From the NCBI RefSeq assembly GCF_000949635.1, contig NZ_BAFN01000001.1, positions 1,674,001 through 1,738,000 of the forward strand: a DNA stretch of 64,000 nucleotides. The letters run 5' to 3'. The stretch's first letter is position 1. Every line of letters begins with the position of its first letter. A program made the position numbers and the translations under genes. Origin of the DNA: Candidatus Brocadia sinica JPN1. Its GTDB lineage: Bacteria > Planctomycetota > Brocadiia > Brocadiales > Brocadiaceae. The notes under the pieces were generated by a model that was not told where the DNA came from, searched no databases, and saw only the letters and a list, made by a program, of their open reading frames with translations. Of this stretch, positions 18,298 to 28,171 are shown piece after piece.

Positions 18298-21200
18298 TCG
18301 TTGTTTCCTCTGACTGGTGTAGCAACACCGGCGAGCCGATTCAGTGCTTTGCTGCAGGAAGCTTCTACCCCCTCCATGAAAGCCAGCATCCGGCCGGCAG
18401 TATCGAGGAAGTAAATATTCACTGAAAGAATATGCCCGCCACTGCGGGGATATGCCTCCAGAGAACACCGAACCGGTGAATCAGAAGGAGAACCAAAACG
18501 GCGGTAAGATTTAAAACCGGTAGGAAGCGGTGTCATATCGTAATGGAAACGCTCCCACAGGATAGCGAGCTGTAAGCTACAGTCAAGGAGTACCGGATCG
18601 ATCAGCCATCGGCTGCCGGTATTCTGATTGAGGCATTGGTCTGGTAGCGACGGAAGAAGGAATGCACATATCCCCTGTTGATTGATTCCTTCAATCGTTG
18701 ATATGCCTTGAAAACAAGGACCATGGAACAGCCAGCGCCGGTACATGTCATCTACTGTCATGGGAAATGGACGAAGCCCGCAGAGTACACCGGAATCGTA
18801 CAGTGGGGGAGATGGAAGCCGCTTCCCTATCTGGACTATTGCGCGGTAACAGGGATGACTCGGCTTATTCAATTCGTAAATTTCCATTTTTATCTCGCGA
18901 GTCAGATTTTCATGGGAGGAATAAGTTTGTGGTTGAGCTACGATACGGATATCACGGGAGCCATTATCCATAACAATTCCCCGAATGAGAGCAAGGGATT
19001 GAATACCCGCAATCTCCCACTCCGGCCATCCCTTTTGAGCGACCTCTGCCATCAACTCCATTGCCATAGTCATCGGCAACACAGGCTTTCCATCAAGACG
19101 ATGGTCATGCAAGTATAAATCAAATGCCGGATCCAGCGCCCGGACAAACTCAACGGTACCATCACTTACCAGCCGCAGTGGTGCACCATCAAGGAGAGGA
19201 AATGTGTTTGGAGGAGAGGCCATTTGTTCGACCTCAAAATCGGACCATGGCCCGTTTCCAACAACGACTTCGGTTTCACCCTTCCTGCCCAATCGGAGTT
19301 CCTCATCGAACAATCGCCGGCCTGTGAGGGGTGAAATGAGTTGCACACCGCGCCCAGCAAACTGTCTTTTCGCTTCCGCTGAAACCATTCCTGTCTTATC
19401 CCACGGACCCCAATTGATCGCCACAACCCGCCCAGGCCATCGGCTGTCCAGGTAAGCCGCCAGTTTATTCAGCACTTCGTTTGCGGCAGCGTAATCGCTC
19501 TGACCACAGTTGCCAAAACACCCGACTACTGAAGAGAAAAAAACCAGGAACTTGAGCGAATCGGGTCGAAGTTTACGACTGAGGATGAAGGCGCTATCGG
19601 CTTTTGTATGAAAGACCCGATCGAAAGAATCGGGGGTCTTATCTTCAAGCAGCTTATCTTCAATAACTCCGGCGCCGTGAATGACGCCATCCAGCCTGCC
19701 ATAAGAACGATAAATCTCATTGATGAGGTTGCTAAAGGCCTCTTCGTTGCAGACATCTACCTGATAATAACGTACTGTTGCCCCAGCTTGCTGCATTGCT
19801 GACAGGTTATCCCGCATCTCTCTTTCTTGTAATAAATGAGAGTAGGCGGCTTCGACCTGTACAGGAGTAACTGACTGCCCTGATTGTCGCATCCGATTGA
19901 TGAAAGCCGCTTTCAAGTCTTGTGGTGAGGTGAGTCTTGCGGTCTCAGGTGGCTCATGAGGTGCAGGGAGTGGTGCACGCCCCACCAGCACAAGGGTAGG
20001 TTGGTAGAGCTTTGCCAGTTCGCATGCCACCTCAGCTGTGATGCCTTTTGCGCCACCGGTAATAAGTATGACACTGTTTGAATCAATGGTCAGATTGTCC
20101 GGTGCGTTCTGATCCGGGAGAACTTTCCTGGGCTTAAGAATAAATCGATGCGAATCCCTGTAGATAACTTCGGCCTGTTTGCTATTACCGGTCATCTCAC
20201 AGAGCAGATTATCTGCTATAGCTGGATTCTGTTTTTCTTCTTTGCCTAAATGAATTACCTTGCAACAGACACGTGGCCATTCTAAGGTTAATGTCTTGAT
20301 CAGTCCGGCAATTCCACCCTGGTCTGGGGAAAAAGGTACAAACTCCTTCGTATTGTTATTGAACGCACAGCCCATGCCGGTTGCTGCTATCAGCCAACCA
20401 CCTCCCGTTTCAGCAGCCCGTTTCAGGTCTTGACCGGCAGCCTTTGTAAGGTAGAAGAGGCTTTTGACTTCCAGACGAATGCGATCCCTCCAATTTTTCA
20501 TATCCATCTCTTCAAAGGATATTCCTTTCTTCAAAGGAAGGAGATGTATGATACCAGTGATTGATCCACCTTTCTTACGAATAAGGGTTATAAGATCGTG
20601 TACCGCTGTTGGATTAGTCAGGTCTGTCGTGTAAAGGTTTGTTTCCGTTTCAGTGGTTTTATTACCCATTCGAACGAGAATAACATGCCCGCCGAGATTT
20701 CTGAGTTTGTCTGACAGGGTACTGGCAATTCCCTGCTCGTCGTCGGTAATGATGAAGACTGAATCCGGAGTTAATTTCAATGGTCGATTACTGAATGGGG
20801 CATTAACGGTCGTCAGGAGACAACGGGAGACTTCGGCTATATCAGTACTTACTTCGGAAAAGGTCTGAGTATGTGCAACTTCCTGACGATGAAGAGTTGC
20901 CCTATCTGCTTTCATATCAGGTTGAGATTGGAAGGAGTTACTGATATAGTCAATGATGCCGCGTAAGGTCTTGATTTTCGTCAATTCCTCCATTGCCATC
21001 TGTGTCTCTCCATAACCGGAAAGATAGGTACGCTGGAGGGCGCCGAGGATCTCTACCCGTTTAATGGAATCAATACCCAGATCGGCTTCAATATTGAGAT
21101 CCAGGCCAAGCATCTCCGGTGGATAGCCGGTACGCTCGCTCACAATCTGGAGGAGCTGTGTTGTCAACCGTTCTGTATCAAAAGAAGGCCGTTGTTTCAA

Positions 21201-24200
21201 GTCAGAAGAGGTCTGGGTGGTTACAGCTGCCTGTTGGTCAGTGGCTGGCTTATCTGGTCTTGTCTCAGGCTGAGATTGAAAGATATTACTGATATAGTCT
21301 ATGATACCCCGCAGGGTCTTGATTTTCGTCAGTTCCTCCATTGCCATCTGTGTCTCTCCATAATTGGAGAGGTAAGCATGCTGGAGGGCGCCCAGGATCT
21401 CGACCCGTTTGATAGAATCAATACCCAGATCGGCTTCAATATTGAGATCCAGGCCAAGCATCTCCGGTGGATAGCCAGTGCGCTCGCTTACAATCTGGAG
21501 GAGTTGCGTTGTCAGTTGCTCTTTGTCAAAAGAAGGCTTCTGTTCCTGACCAGGAATGGGTTCAGGTTCCTTAGGCAACAGCGGTGAATGTTCCGCCGAT
21601 TGAGAAAGGGGGGATGTTCGTGCCTGAGGAGACATATTGTCCATGAATTTGAATAAGGCTGAAACTTCGGATTCTGGAATTTGACCACCATTTGAGCCCC
21701 GGAGATAAGCAAGCATGACCTGTTGTTGCACCTCCAGGAACCGGTTCATCAATTTCTGGAACTGGAGAATGACGTTTCTGTCTTCTTCGGTTGAAGTAGG
21801 AATTTCAATATTACCGGGTGGTATTGACTGTATGGGCGTATTGCTATATGTCCCTGCGGTTTGCCCATGCCTTGCTTGAGCCGTTTCACGAAGGGGACGA
21901 ACCCGGCTGCCATCAACCAGCAAGGTTGTAAGAGGGAGCGGTTGTTCCCCGGTCTCTTCGGCGAGCGCATCGAGCCTGAGCTGGCGTGCCTCCCTCCCCT
22001 GATAGAGGCGATCAAGCTGGAGATGCACTCCGTGAACCGCCAGTTGCCCTAATGCGTGTAAAAGCTGAATGATGCCTGACCGACCAGATATATTTAATGC
22101 CACAGCAAGATAGGATTGACCTTCAAGAATCTGATGCGTCAGTCCTGTGAGTACATTGCGCGGTCCAACTTCTATAAAAATGCGGGCGCCTGCACCGTAC
22201 ATTGCCCCGATTTCGCCCGCAAACTCTACCGGCTGTACCAGATGTTTGCTCAGAAGGGCGGTAATGTCTTTCGGGTGCTGAGGATAGGGCGCCGCAGTGG
22301 TGTTGGAAAAGACATCCAGTTTTGGAGTAACGACTTCGATGGTTGAGAGGAACCCTGCCAGTTGTTCCCGTGCCGGAGCCATCAATGGCGAATGAAATGC
22401 GCAGGAGACAGGTATGGAACGGGTCCGTATCCCCTGCGATTTCAGACGTTTTACAGCCTCTTCTGTGCCGGGTCTTGTTCCGGAAATGATCGTTTGTTTT
22501 GGGGCGTTAAGATTGGCAACCCATACACCCTCAACTGGCGATATGATCTCTTTGACTGTCTCACTCCCTGCCTCTACGGCAATCATAGTTCCGGGGTCTT
22601 GTCCTGCCATTTCCGTGATGAAGCGTCCTCTTGCCTCAGAAAGAGTGTACAATATCTCTTCACGGAAAACGCCTGCGGCACATAACGCAACATACTCACC
22701 GTAGCTGTGTCCGGCAACCATGTTCGGCTTGATTCCGAAGGTTTGCAGCAGGTGGAATAAGCCCATATCTGCTGCACCAATGGCCGGCTGGGCGATGTTG
22801 GTCTTTGTAATCTCCCGCTGACGGGTTTGCTCTTCCTCCTGATTGAAACAGGGCGGTGGAAAGATAAAGGCGCTGAGTGACCGGGGGAACCGGCCTGCCA
22901 GAGTATGGTCAGCCAGTTCAAACCGCTCCCGCACTTCAGGGAACAGAATTGCCAGATCATGAAGCATGTCGGGGTACTGGGAGCCCTGTCCGGGAAACAG
23001 GAATGCAACCTTGCTACCCTTGCCAAGGGGTTCCACGGTGAAATAGATGCCTTTTGGGTCCTGGATTTGATTACACCCTGGTTTCTTTAAATTTTCTCCG
23101 GCAGAGGTTAATTTCTGCTGTAAGTCGTCCAGTGAGCTGGCTACAATTGCCAGTTTAACTTCGGAATGATCTTTCTTGGAATGTTTCCACAAAGTATAGG
23201 CCAGATCGTGCAATGCCGGCCTGGCGCCATGCGATAGTGCCTGACTTAGCTTATCTATAGCCTCGGTCAGTTCTTTGCGGGAATGCCCCGTCAAAAGGAA
23301 GAGTTCGCCCGGCCAGCAATGGGAAGCAGAATCATGGGATGAGGATAAAAAATTCCCGGTGTACTCCTCAATTACAGCATGGAAGTTCGTTCCGCCAAAA
23401 CCGAAAGCGCTGACGCCGGCCCGGCGCGGCTGATCCATGGTTCCGCAAATCCAGGGACGCGCCCTGGTATTTACGTAGAAAGGGCTTCCTGCCAGAATTG
23501 AATTAGGTTTTTCGACTCCGATAGTTGGGGGGAGCACCTTGTAATGAAGCGAGAGTGCAACCTTAATCAGGCTGGCTACTCCCGCCGTAGATTTCGTGTG
23601 TCCGATCATTGACTTGACCGACCCAATGGCACAACTCTGGCTGGCTGCACCGGCAGTTTCAAATATTCGTTTGAGTGTTTCAATCTCCGCACGGTCACCG
23701 GCCACCGTTCCTGTGCCATGCGCCTCGATTAGACCAACGGTTGCCGGAGAAAACCCTGCCTTCTCGTATGCCCGCTTCAATGCTAAGGCCTGGCCTTCAG
23801 GTCGCGGGGCTGTTAACCCCTTGTCCCGCCCGTCACTGGAACCCGAAATGGCCTTGATTACCGCATAGATCCGATCTCCATCCCGTTCGGCATCGGACAA
23901 GCGTTTTAAGACAAGGGTAGCAATTCCCTCACTGATCACAATGCCATCGGCGCTTTCATCAAAGGTCCGGCATCGTCCGCGCGGCGAGAGCGCCTGGGTC
24001 TTGCTGAAGCAGAGATAAGAAAAGGGGTTTTGCAGCGTGTCGGTCCCGCCGGCAATGACGATATCGCTGGTTTCATTTTCAAGTTCCCTGACTGCCATAT
24101 ATACTGCGGCCAAAGAGGAAGCACATGCCGCATCTATCGTATAGTTGACCCCGCCAAAATCAAAGCGGTTTGCCACCCGACCAGCGGTTACATTGAGAAG

Positions 24201-26780
24201 GATACCTGCAAAGGAGTCTTCTGTCCATTCCGGAAGTTTGGACAGGGCTTCCGATGGGATATTTTTCACAAACAGGGGCAAATTGGATCGAAAAGAGTAC
24301 AGCTGTCCCAGATCAGAGAGGCCACCGCTTGAGCCAAGAATTACCGATGTCCTTTCCCTCTGAAACGGACGATGTGCATATCCTGCGTCCTCAATTGCTT
24401 TTTGAACCACTTCGAGCGTAAGTAATTGAAGTGGTTCTATGGAGGACAGGGTGTTGGGTGGCATTCCATATTTGATTGGATTAAACGGAACGGGATCGAT
24501 GAATCCACCCCATTTGGAATAGACCTTATCACGGGCATTGCGATCGGGATTGAAGTAAAGTTGCCAATCCCACCGGTCTTTTGGAATCTCGGTAATTGCA
24601 TCGACCTTATTGAGGATATTCTCCCAATAGGTTTTTAAGGTACCCGCTTTTGGTAACATGCATGCCATGCCGATAATCGCAACGTCGCTGGGCTTTGTCT
24701 TTCGATAGGCCAAAGTCTGAATTGGCTGGAATTCAGCCAACTCTGCCAGTCGTTCGGAAACTTTGACCGAGACCTCGTGATGAATATCCTTAACCGTGCA
24801 GGCTCGGTCGCGGAGCGCCGCAAGCTGACCGATCATATACATGCCCTGATTGTGCTGTTCCTCAGCGCTGAGCACGATATATTTCGGTGCCCCTCCGTCC
24901 TGTCCTTGTTGTGGATTACGGATAATACCTTTAGAGGCGGCCCGCAACCGGCCAAGATTGAGTTCTTCGAGGGTGTTGCGGATTTTCTCAACCGATGCCC
25001 CTTCAGCAGACAAGCGTAACTTTTCCTGAGCGAATATCTTGGTATAGGGTGTATCGACGCAGCGGGTGGCGTGGCCCGGTCCGCTCTCCATGAGAGTGGT
25101 TTTGGTGCACCGGATTGCCTCCTCCTGGAAGGACTTGACAATGGCTCCGGTAGCCACCGCTTCCTCAGTAAATAGGTAGGCTGTACCAAGGAGAACACCG
25201 ATCTTTCCTCCTCGTTCGGCCAAAGGGGCTGCCATAGTTGCTACCATAGAAGCGGAAAGTGAGTCATGAATACCCCCCGCAAAGAGGACGTGGCAGTTCG
25301 CCATGTCTTTTCCGTGTAACGACTCGGTGAGTATATCGATCATTGGATTCCACAATACAAAGCTTGACCGTGGCCCCACATGGCCTCCACACTCGCGCCC
25401 TTCAAAAATGAAGCGGCGTACCCCGTTTTCGATGAACATCCTGAGTAAGCCGGGTGATGGGACATGCAGGTAAGCATGAATACCCTCCTTTTCGAGCGCA
25501 TGGGACTGGTCGGGTCTTCCGCCGGCAATGATCGCAAAGGGTGGTTTGTACGTTCTGATAACATCCAGTTGTCTCTGAAGGAGGTCCGGGGATATGAATC
25601 CCAGTATACCTACTCCCCAGGGTTTGTCACCAAGCAGCTTTTTCGTTTCTTCGAGCATATCCTTAATCTCCCGTGCATCCAGCATGGAGATAGCAAGGAA
25701 AGGCAATGCCCCCTCTTCCGCCACACGGGCTGCGAATGCGGGTGTGTCAGAAATTCTGGCCATCGGACCCTGGACAATCGGGTGGCGCGTGCCATGGGAG
25801 CGAGCCAGCGGAGATCCCTCATCAAGGGGACGGATCGTCTTAGCGGTCCTGGTATGTGAGGCAATTGTCTGCCGGAATCCATCCAATACCCCTCCCACGG
25901 TGTGGAATCGCTGGGCAAGTGATGCGGCGAAGGCTGCGTCCTGACCAAGAAGCCAGATGTGTTGCCCCGGATCACCCCATCCGGCTCGCTTCTTGATTTC
26001 CGAGCGCAAAACAGCAAGAATTTCTGATCCGGGACGAGTGTCTGTGGCAAGGGTATTTACTACGCTGGATAAATCCTGGAGGACGGGTAGTCCCGAACGG
26101 GAGTAAACCCGGCAGACCCCGCCTGTCTCAGTTCCCATACAGATTGTTTCGCTACCGTCCATATGAGCTATGACAGTTTTGACTGTTTCCGGCAGGGAGG
26201 ACTCTCGGGTTAATGCAAGCTGTATATCCAAAACCACACCTGCGGCTCCCGCCGCATTGCAAGCCGCTGCCGTGTGCAGTCCGATGCCCCCCTGAACCCA
26301 GACAGGCAATGATATGTGCTTCAATAATTGCTGAAGGAGTATGAAGCTTGTTTCTTCCCCCACCCACCCACCGGCCTCGTTTCCTTTGGCAATGAACCCA
26401 TTTACTCCTATAGCACTTCCAAGACGTGCCTGATCAAGAGAGGTTACTTCCAGGAGAACGGTAATATTTTTGTGCCTGAGGAGTTGGATATGCTTGTTGA
26501 GTATCTCAGGATTATCACAGGTCAGAATGGCCACATTAACCTGCTGAGGAAGTTTGGGTATTACACTGGTTGCAAAAGGACCGTCTCCCGTGTCAAGTTT
26601 AACACCACAATCCTTTTTCGTATATTTGGCAAGATGCGAAATGATGTCAAGTCCTTCTTGCTCATTTTTAACATGTTCAAGGTCTACAATTCCGATCTCC
26701 CCGGCCCTGCTGGCGGCAATTGCGATGGATGAGTCTGGCAGGCAGGGGGGGGTCAATGCAATGAGTCGAAATGTTTGCAT
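18294..26780 (-). CDS. PfaA-like iterative lipid/polyketide megasynthase with fused PfaD-type domains
   Basis: One 2,828-residue frame. Order: a nitronate-monooxygenase/PfaD-like barrel (1-310); a second such barrel (320-650) with ECGGH (His467); ketosynthase (690-1130) with DAACASSL (Cys886), EAHGTGT and GHTKSTAG; acyltransferase with GQGSQYPDM and GHSYGEY (Ser1359). Then two ACPs with DLGIDSIKRVEIL (Ser1789, Ser1905); ketoreductase with ITGGAKGITAEV and a YAAAN motif (Tyr2430); hotdog dehydratase with HRLDGKPVLP (His2560). This is the PUFA-synthase PfaA order plus a dehydratase, with PfaD-type enoyl reductase fused in front. It can reduce and dehydrate, so it probably makes a partly reduced acyl chain. 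No chain-length-factor protein (PfaC) is seen here. The product is unknown. Confidence 0.92.
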   Translation of the reverse strand: MQTFRLIALTPPCLPDSSIAIAASRAGEIGIVDLEHVKNEQEGLDIISHLAKYTKKDCGVKLDTGDGPFATSVIPKLPQQVNVAILTCDNPEILNKHIQLLRHKNITVLLEVTSLDQARLGSAIGVNGFIAKGNEAGGWVGEETSFILLQQLLKHISLPVWVQGGIGLHTAAACNAAGAAGVVLDIQLALTRESSLPETVKTVIAHMDGSETICMGTETGGVCRVYSRSGLPVLQDLSSVVNTLATDTRPGSEILAVLRSEIKKRAGWGDPGQHIWLLGQDAAFAASLAQRFHTVGGVLDGFRQTIASHTRTAKTIRPLDEGSPLARSHGTRHPIVQGPMARISDTPAFAARVAEEGALPFLAISMLDAREIKDMLEETKKLLGDKPWGVGILGFISPDLLQRQLDVIRTYKPPFAIIAGGRPDQSHALEKEGIHAYLHVPSPGLLRMFIENGVRRFIFEGRECGGHVGPRSSFVLWNPMIDILTESLHGKDMANCHVLFAGGIHDSLSASMVATMAAPLAERGGKIGVLLGTAYLFTEEAVATGAIVKSFQEEAIRCTKTTLMESGPGHATRCVDTPYTKIFAQEKLRLSAEGASVEKIRNTLEELNLGRLRAASKGIIRNPQQGQDGGAPKYIVLSAEEQHNQGMYMIGQLAALRDRACTVKDIHHEVSVKVSERLAELAEFQPIQTLAYRKTKPSDVAIIGMACMLPKAGTLKTYWENILNKVDAITEIPKDRWDWQLYFNPDRNARDKVYSKWGGFIDPVPFNPIKYGMPPNTLSSIEPLQLLTLEVVQKAIEDAGYAHRPFQRERTSVILGSSGGLSDLGQLYSFRSNLPLFVKNIPSEALSKLPEWTEDSFAGILLNVTAGRVANRFDFGGVNYTIDAACASSLAAVYMAVRELENETSDIVIAGGTDTLQNPFSYLCFSKTQALSPRGRCRTFDESADGIVISEGIATLVLKRLSDAERDGDRIYAVIKAISGSSDGRDKGLTAPRPEGQALALKRAYEKAGFSPATVGLIEAHGTGTVAGDRAEIETLKRIFETAGAASQSCAIGSVKSMIGHTKSTAGVASLIKVALSLHYKVLPPTIGVEKPNSILAGSPFYVNTRARPWICGTMDQPRRAGVSAFGFGGTNFHAVIEEYTGNFLSSSHDSASHCWPGELFLLTGHSRKELTEAIDKLSQALSHGARPALHDLAYTLWKHSKKDHSEVKLAIVASSLDDLQQKLTSAGENLKKPGCNQIQDPKGIYFTVEPLGKGSKVAFLFPGQGSQYPDMLHDLAILFPEVRERFELADHTLAGRFPRSLSAFIFPPPCFNQEEEQTRQREITKTNIAQPAIGAADMGLFHLLQTFGIKPNMVAGHSYGEYVALCAAGVFREEILYTLSEARGRFITEMAGQDPGTMIAVEAGSETVKEIISPVEGVWVANLNAPKQTIISGTRPGTEEAVKRLKSQGIRTRSIPVSCAFHSPLMAPAREQLAGFLSTIEVVTPKLDVFSNTTAAPYPQHPKDITALLSKHLVQPVEFAGEIGAMYGAGARIFIEVGPRNVLTGLTHQILEGQSYLAVALNISGRSGIIQLLHALGQLAVHGVHLQLDRLYQGREARQLRLDALAEETGEQPLPLTTLLVDGSRVRPLRETAQARHGQTAGTYSNTPIQSIPPGNIEIPTSTEEDRNVILQFQKLMNRFLEVQQQVMLAYLRGSNGGQIPESEVSALFKFMDNMSPQARTSPLSQSAEHSPLLPKEPEPIPGQEQKPSFDKEQLTTQLLQIVSERTGYPPEMLGLDLNIEADLGIDSIKRVEILGALQHAYLSNYGETQMAMEELTKIKTLRGIIDYISNIFQSQPETRPDKPATDQQAAVTTQTSSDLKQRPSFDTERLTTQLLQIVSERTGYPPEMLGLDLNIEADLGIDSIKRVEILGALQRTYLSGYGETQMAMEELTKIKTLRGIIDYISNSFQSQPDMKADRATLHRQEVAHTQTFSEVSTDIAEVSRCLLTTVNAPFSNRPLKLTPDSVFIITDDEQGIASTLSDKLRNLGGHVILVRMGNKTTETETNLYTTDLTNPTAVHDLITLIRKKGGSITGIIHLLPLKKGISFEEMDMKNWRDRIRLEVKSLFYLTKAAGQDLKRAAETGGGWLIAATGMGCAFNNNTKEFVPFSPDQGGIAGLIKTLTLEWPRVCCKVIHLGKEEKQNPAIADNLLCEMTGNSKQAEVIYRDSHRFILKPRKVLPDQNAPDNLTIDSNSVILITGGAKGITAEVACELAKLYQPTLVLVGRAPLPAPHEPPETARLTSPQDLKAAFINRMRQSGQSVTPVQVEAAYSHLLQEREMRDNLSAMQQAGATVRYYQVDVCNEEAFSNLINEIYRSYGRLDGVIHGAGVIEDKLLEDKTPDSFDRVFHTKADSAFILSRKLRPDSLKFLVFFSSVVGCFGNCGQSDYAAANEVLNKLAAYLDSRWPGRVVAINWGPWDKTGMVSAEAKRQFAGRGVQLISPLTGRRLFDEELRLGRKGETEVVVGNGPWSDFEVEQMASPPNTFPLLDGAPLRLVSDGTVEFVRALDPAFDLYLHDHRLDGKPVLPMTMAMELMAEVAQKGWPEWEIAGIQSLALIRGIVMDNGSRDIRIVAQPQTYSSHENLTREIKMEIYELNKPSHPCYRAIVQIGKRLPSPPLYDSGVLCGLRPFPMTVDDMYRRWLFHGPCFQGISTIEGINQQGICAFLLPSLPDQCLNQNTGSRWLIDPVLLDCSLQLAILWERFHYDMTPLPTGFKSYRRFGSPSDSPVRCSLEAYPRSGGHILSVNIYFLDTAGRMLAFMEGVEASCSKALNRLAGVATPVRGNNE
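20941..21530 (-). repeat. Tandem ACP-coding repeat, 348-bp period
   Basis: The two ACP segments of the megasynthase are close to identical in DNA over about 240 bases, offset by exactly 348 bases (116 codons). For example, the segment starting at 21289 matches that at 20941. The intervening linker (Gln/Thr/Pro-rich) is diverged. Such tandem ACPs raise flux in PUFA-type synthases. The low divergence suggests recent duplication or gene conversion and makes the site prone to copy-number change or assembly collapse. Confidence 0.9.
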
Positions 26781-26823
26781 AGTATATTTCTCACGACTAA
26801 AAGAGTTTTTGATATGGAAGATA

Positions 26824-27594
26824 CTAAGGTGGTGAGATTACGATAGGCGTCCGTGAGACGTCTATTCTTCCATGAAAAACCTCCTCGTCTATGCGGTCGC
26901 CCAAAAGGATACCTTGTTCAGTCCATGCAAGAGGTCGGACAATATTCTCAAAGTGCTTGAAGAATCGATCAACATCAGAGATAAATGTCCGCGGGACATA
27001 CACGACATCCCCACTTTTTAAGAAGACATTTTGGGATAAATCTCCCGTTGCGAAGGTCTTTTTTAAATCAAGCCTCTTCAGTTCCGGTTTCTCAGGCCCG
27101 CCTCTGATTAACACGATACTATTATATTTTCCGTCCAGGGTATATCCGCCTGCCTTTGCGATAGCTTCAATGATGGTTGTTGGCGTATCAACTTGATATA
27201 CCCCAGGGCTGTGAACTTCTCCTAAGATGAAGATCTTCTGGCCCTTAAATGACGTAATTTCTAAACTTACCTGGGGATCTATAAGGTAAGCTGAAAGGGA
27301 CTCTTTAATTTTCCCCCGAAGTTGGTGTATGCTCGTTCCCTTTGTGTGAATTTCGCCAATGAGAGGAAATGTATTTATTCCATCTGGCGGAATGCGTACT
27401 TTTTTATTAAGGTCATCATGTCTGTATACCGTTAATTCCACCTCGTCGCCCACACCCAAGATAAATTCGGATACAACCACATCTTTTTCTGTCTCGGAAG
27501 GTTTTGCGTCAACTTCCTCCTTCGCCGGTTTCTGCGTTGTGGCACATGAAACGGCTATCAAAAAGAGTAGACAGGCAAAGATTATTCTCTTCAT
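26824..27594 (-). CDS. Wza/BexD-type polysaccharide export lipoprotein
   Basis: The 256 residues start at ATG 27594, with a TTG one codon upstream also possible. MKRIIFACLLFLIAVSCATT is a lipoprotein signal with the lipidated Cys in AVSC. The poly-export domain follows (FILGVGDEVELTVYRHDDL, IPPDGINTFPLIGEIHTKG), then an SLBB domain (KIFILGEVHSPGVYQV, TIIEAIAKAGGYT). Such proteins form the outer-membrane channel or periplasmic collar for exported polysaccharide. It is the first gene of the minus-strand cluster and lies 44 bases before the megasynthase, an unusual pairing of export channel and lipid synthase. Confidence 0.88.
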   Translation of the reverse strand: MKRIIFACLLFLIAVSCATTQKPAKEEVDAKPSETEKDVVVSEFILGVGDEVELTVYRHDDLNKKVRIPPDGINTFPLIGEIHTKGTSIHQLRGKIKESLSAYLIDPQVSLEITSFKGQKIFILGEVHSPGVYQVDTPTTIIEAIAKAGGYTLDGKYNSIVLIRGGPEKPELKRLDLKKTFATGDLSQNVFLKSGDVVYVPRTFISDVDRFFKHFENIVRPLAWTEQGILLGDRIDEEVFHGRIDVSRTPIVISPP

Positions 27595-27681
27595 CAACAG
27601 GCACCAATGCGTTTTATACTAATCATTACGTGTCATGAATGCGGATTCTTTCCATAAATCAGGATATCAGAATGTTCATAA

Positions 27682-27710
27682 ATCTTAGGGAAAGTTTTCG
27701 GTAAATGCAA
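27682..27710 (-). promoter_or_regulatory. Candidate sigma-70 promoter for cluster 1
   Basis: On the minus strand TTGCAT (27710-27705) and TAAGAT (27687-27682) are separated by 17 bases, giving a 5' leader of about 80 bases before ATG 27594. The match is moderate and rests on sequence only. It would drive the wza-megasynthase-glycan operon. Confidence 0.4.
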
Positions 27711-28100
27711 GGTTTTTTTGTGTATCCATAAACATTGCCTCCATTTTGGATAGGCCGGAAAATGTTTTGGGTTGCTTCGTGTCAATACACATTTGCAGTG
27801 TTATTTTCTGCTCCCTTGCCATAGCAAGTATTGTTAATCAGGTGGAATTATATTCTCTTCTTACCTCATACCTCTGTTTCATTGGTCGCAGGCTCAGCCT
27901 TACCGGTATTTTACCCTCAATGGTTCCATCCTTTTCTCTTGAATGTTGAAGGATTGACCACTATAATTAATTAGACTACGTACGAAAATTCATCGATTTC
28001 ATGTTGTCAATACGAAACTTGATTGTGTAGGAATTTTCATTTTGTTTATGCAGGTTTTGTGGTCATAAATTCACGTATAAGGATTTTCATGTTACGTAAG

Positions 28101-28125
28101 GTAGGAGCCAACTCCTGTTGGCGAC
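28101..28125. repeat. Overlapping-palindrome repeat GTAGGAGCCAACTCCTG...
   Basis: The segment contains two interlocked palindromes: AGGAG-CCAA-CTCCT and GCCAAC-TCCT-GTTGGC. This geometry is typical of short dispersed bacterial repeats. It lies 46 bases before the chosen kdsD start and within the longer open frame that could otherwise be read into kdsD. That argues for the downstream ATG as the true start. Confidence 0.6.
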
Positions 28126-28171
28126 TTGTGGCGCTTGCAATCCGCTAATTTATCGAATTCTAAATAACCTG

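Larger units (their letters stand above)
27595..28171. other. Divergent intergenic region between wza-like gene and kdsD
   Basis: About 577 bases separate the minus-strand cluster from the plus-strand KDO cluster. No open frame with a ribosome site or protein-like composition is convincing. The region is AT-rich and has several AATTTTCAT-like short motifs (near 27986, 28031 and 28082). It contains one candidate promoter for the left cluster and one short palindromic repeat near kdsD. I see no clear promoter for kdsD and no riboswitch pattern. Confidence 0.6.

Noticed and set aside
18298-18468. N-terminal extension of 57 codons on the AT-PPTase frame
   Set aside because: It lies wholly inside the megasynthase C-terminal coding region and its residues resemble no domain; the ATGA overlap at 18297 is the natural start.
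20941-21530. Tandem repeat considered as a CRISPR-like or satellite array
   Set aside because: The 348-base unit is in frame and encodes two ACP domains with DSI attachment sites; there are only two copies.
18294-26780. Many open frames of 60-147 codons on both strands inside the megasynthase gene
   Set aside because: They overlap a single long frame with recognisable domains end to end, lack ribosome sites and resemble no protein family; they are composition shadows.
27746-27949. 67-codon open frame in the wza-kdsD intergenic region
   Set aside because: No ribosome site and a low-complexity Ser/Leu/Ile-rich translation without motif; not supported as a gene.
28118-28171. Longer kdsD start 18 codons upstream
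   Set aside because: The extension is encoded by a palindromic dispersed repeat and makes the protein longer than known KdsD; ATG 28172 fits family length.
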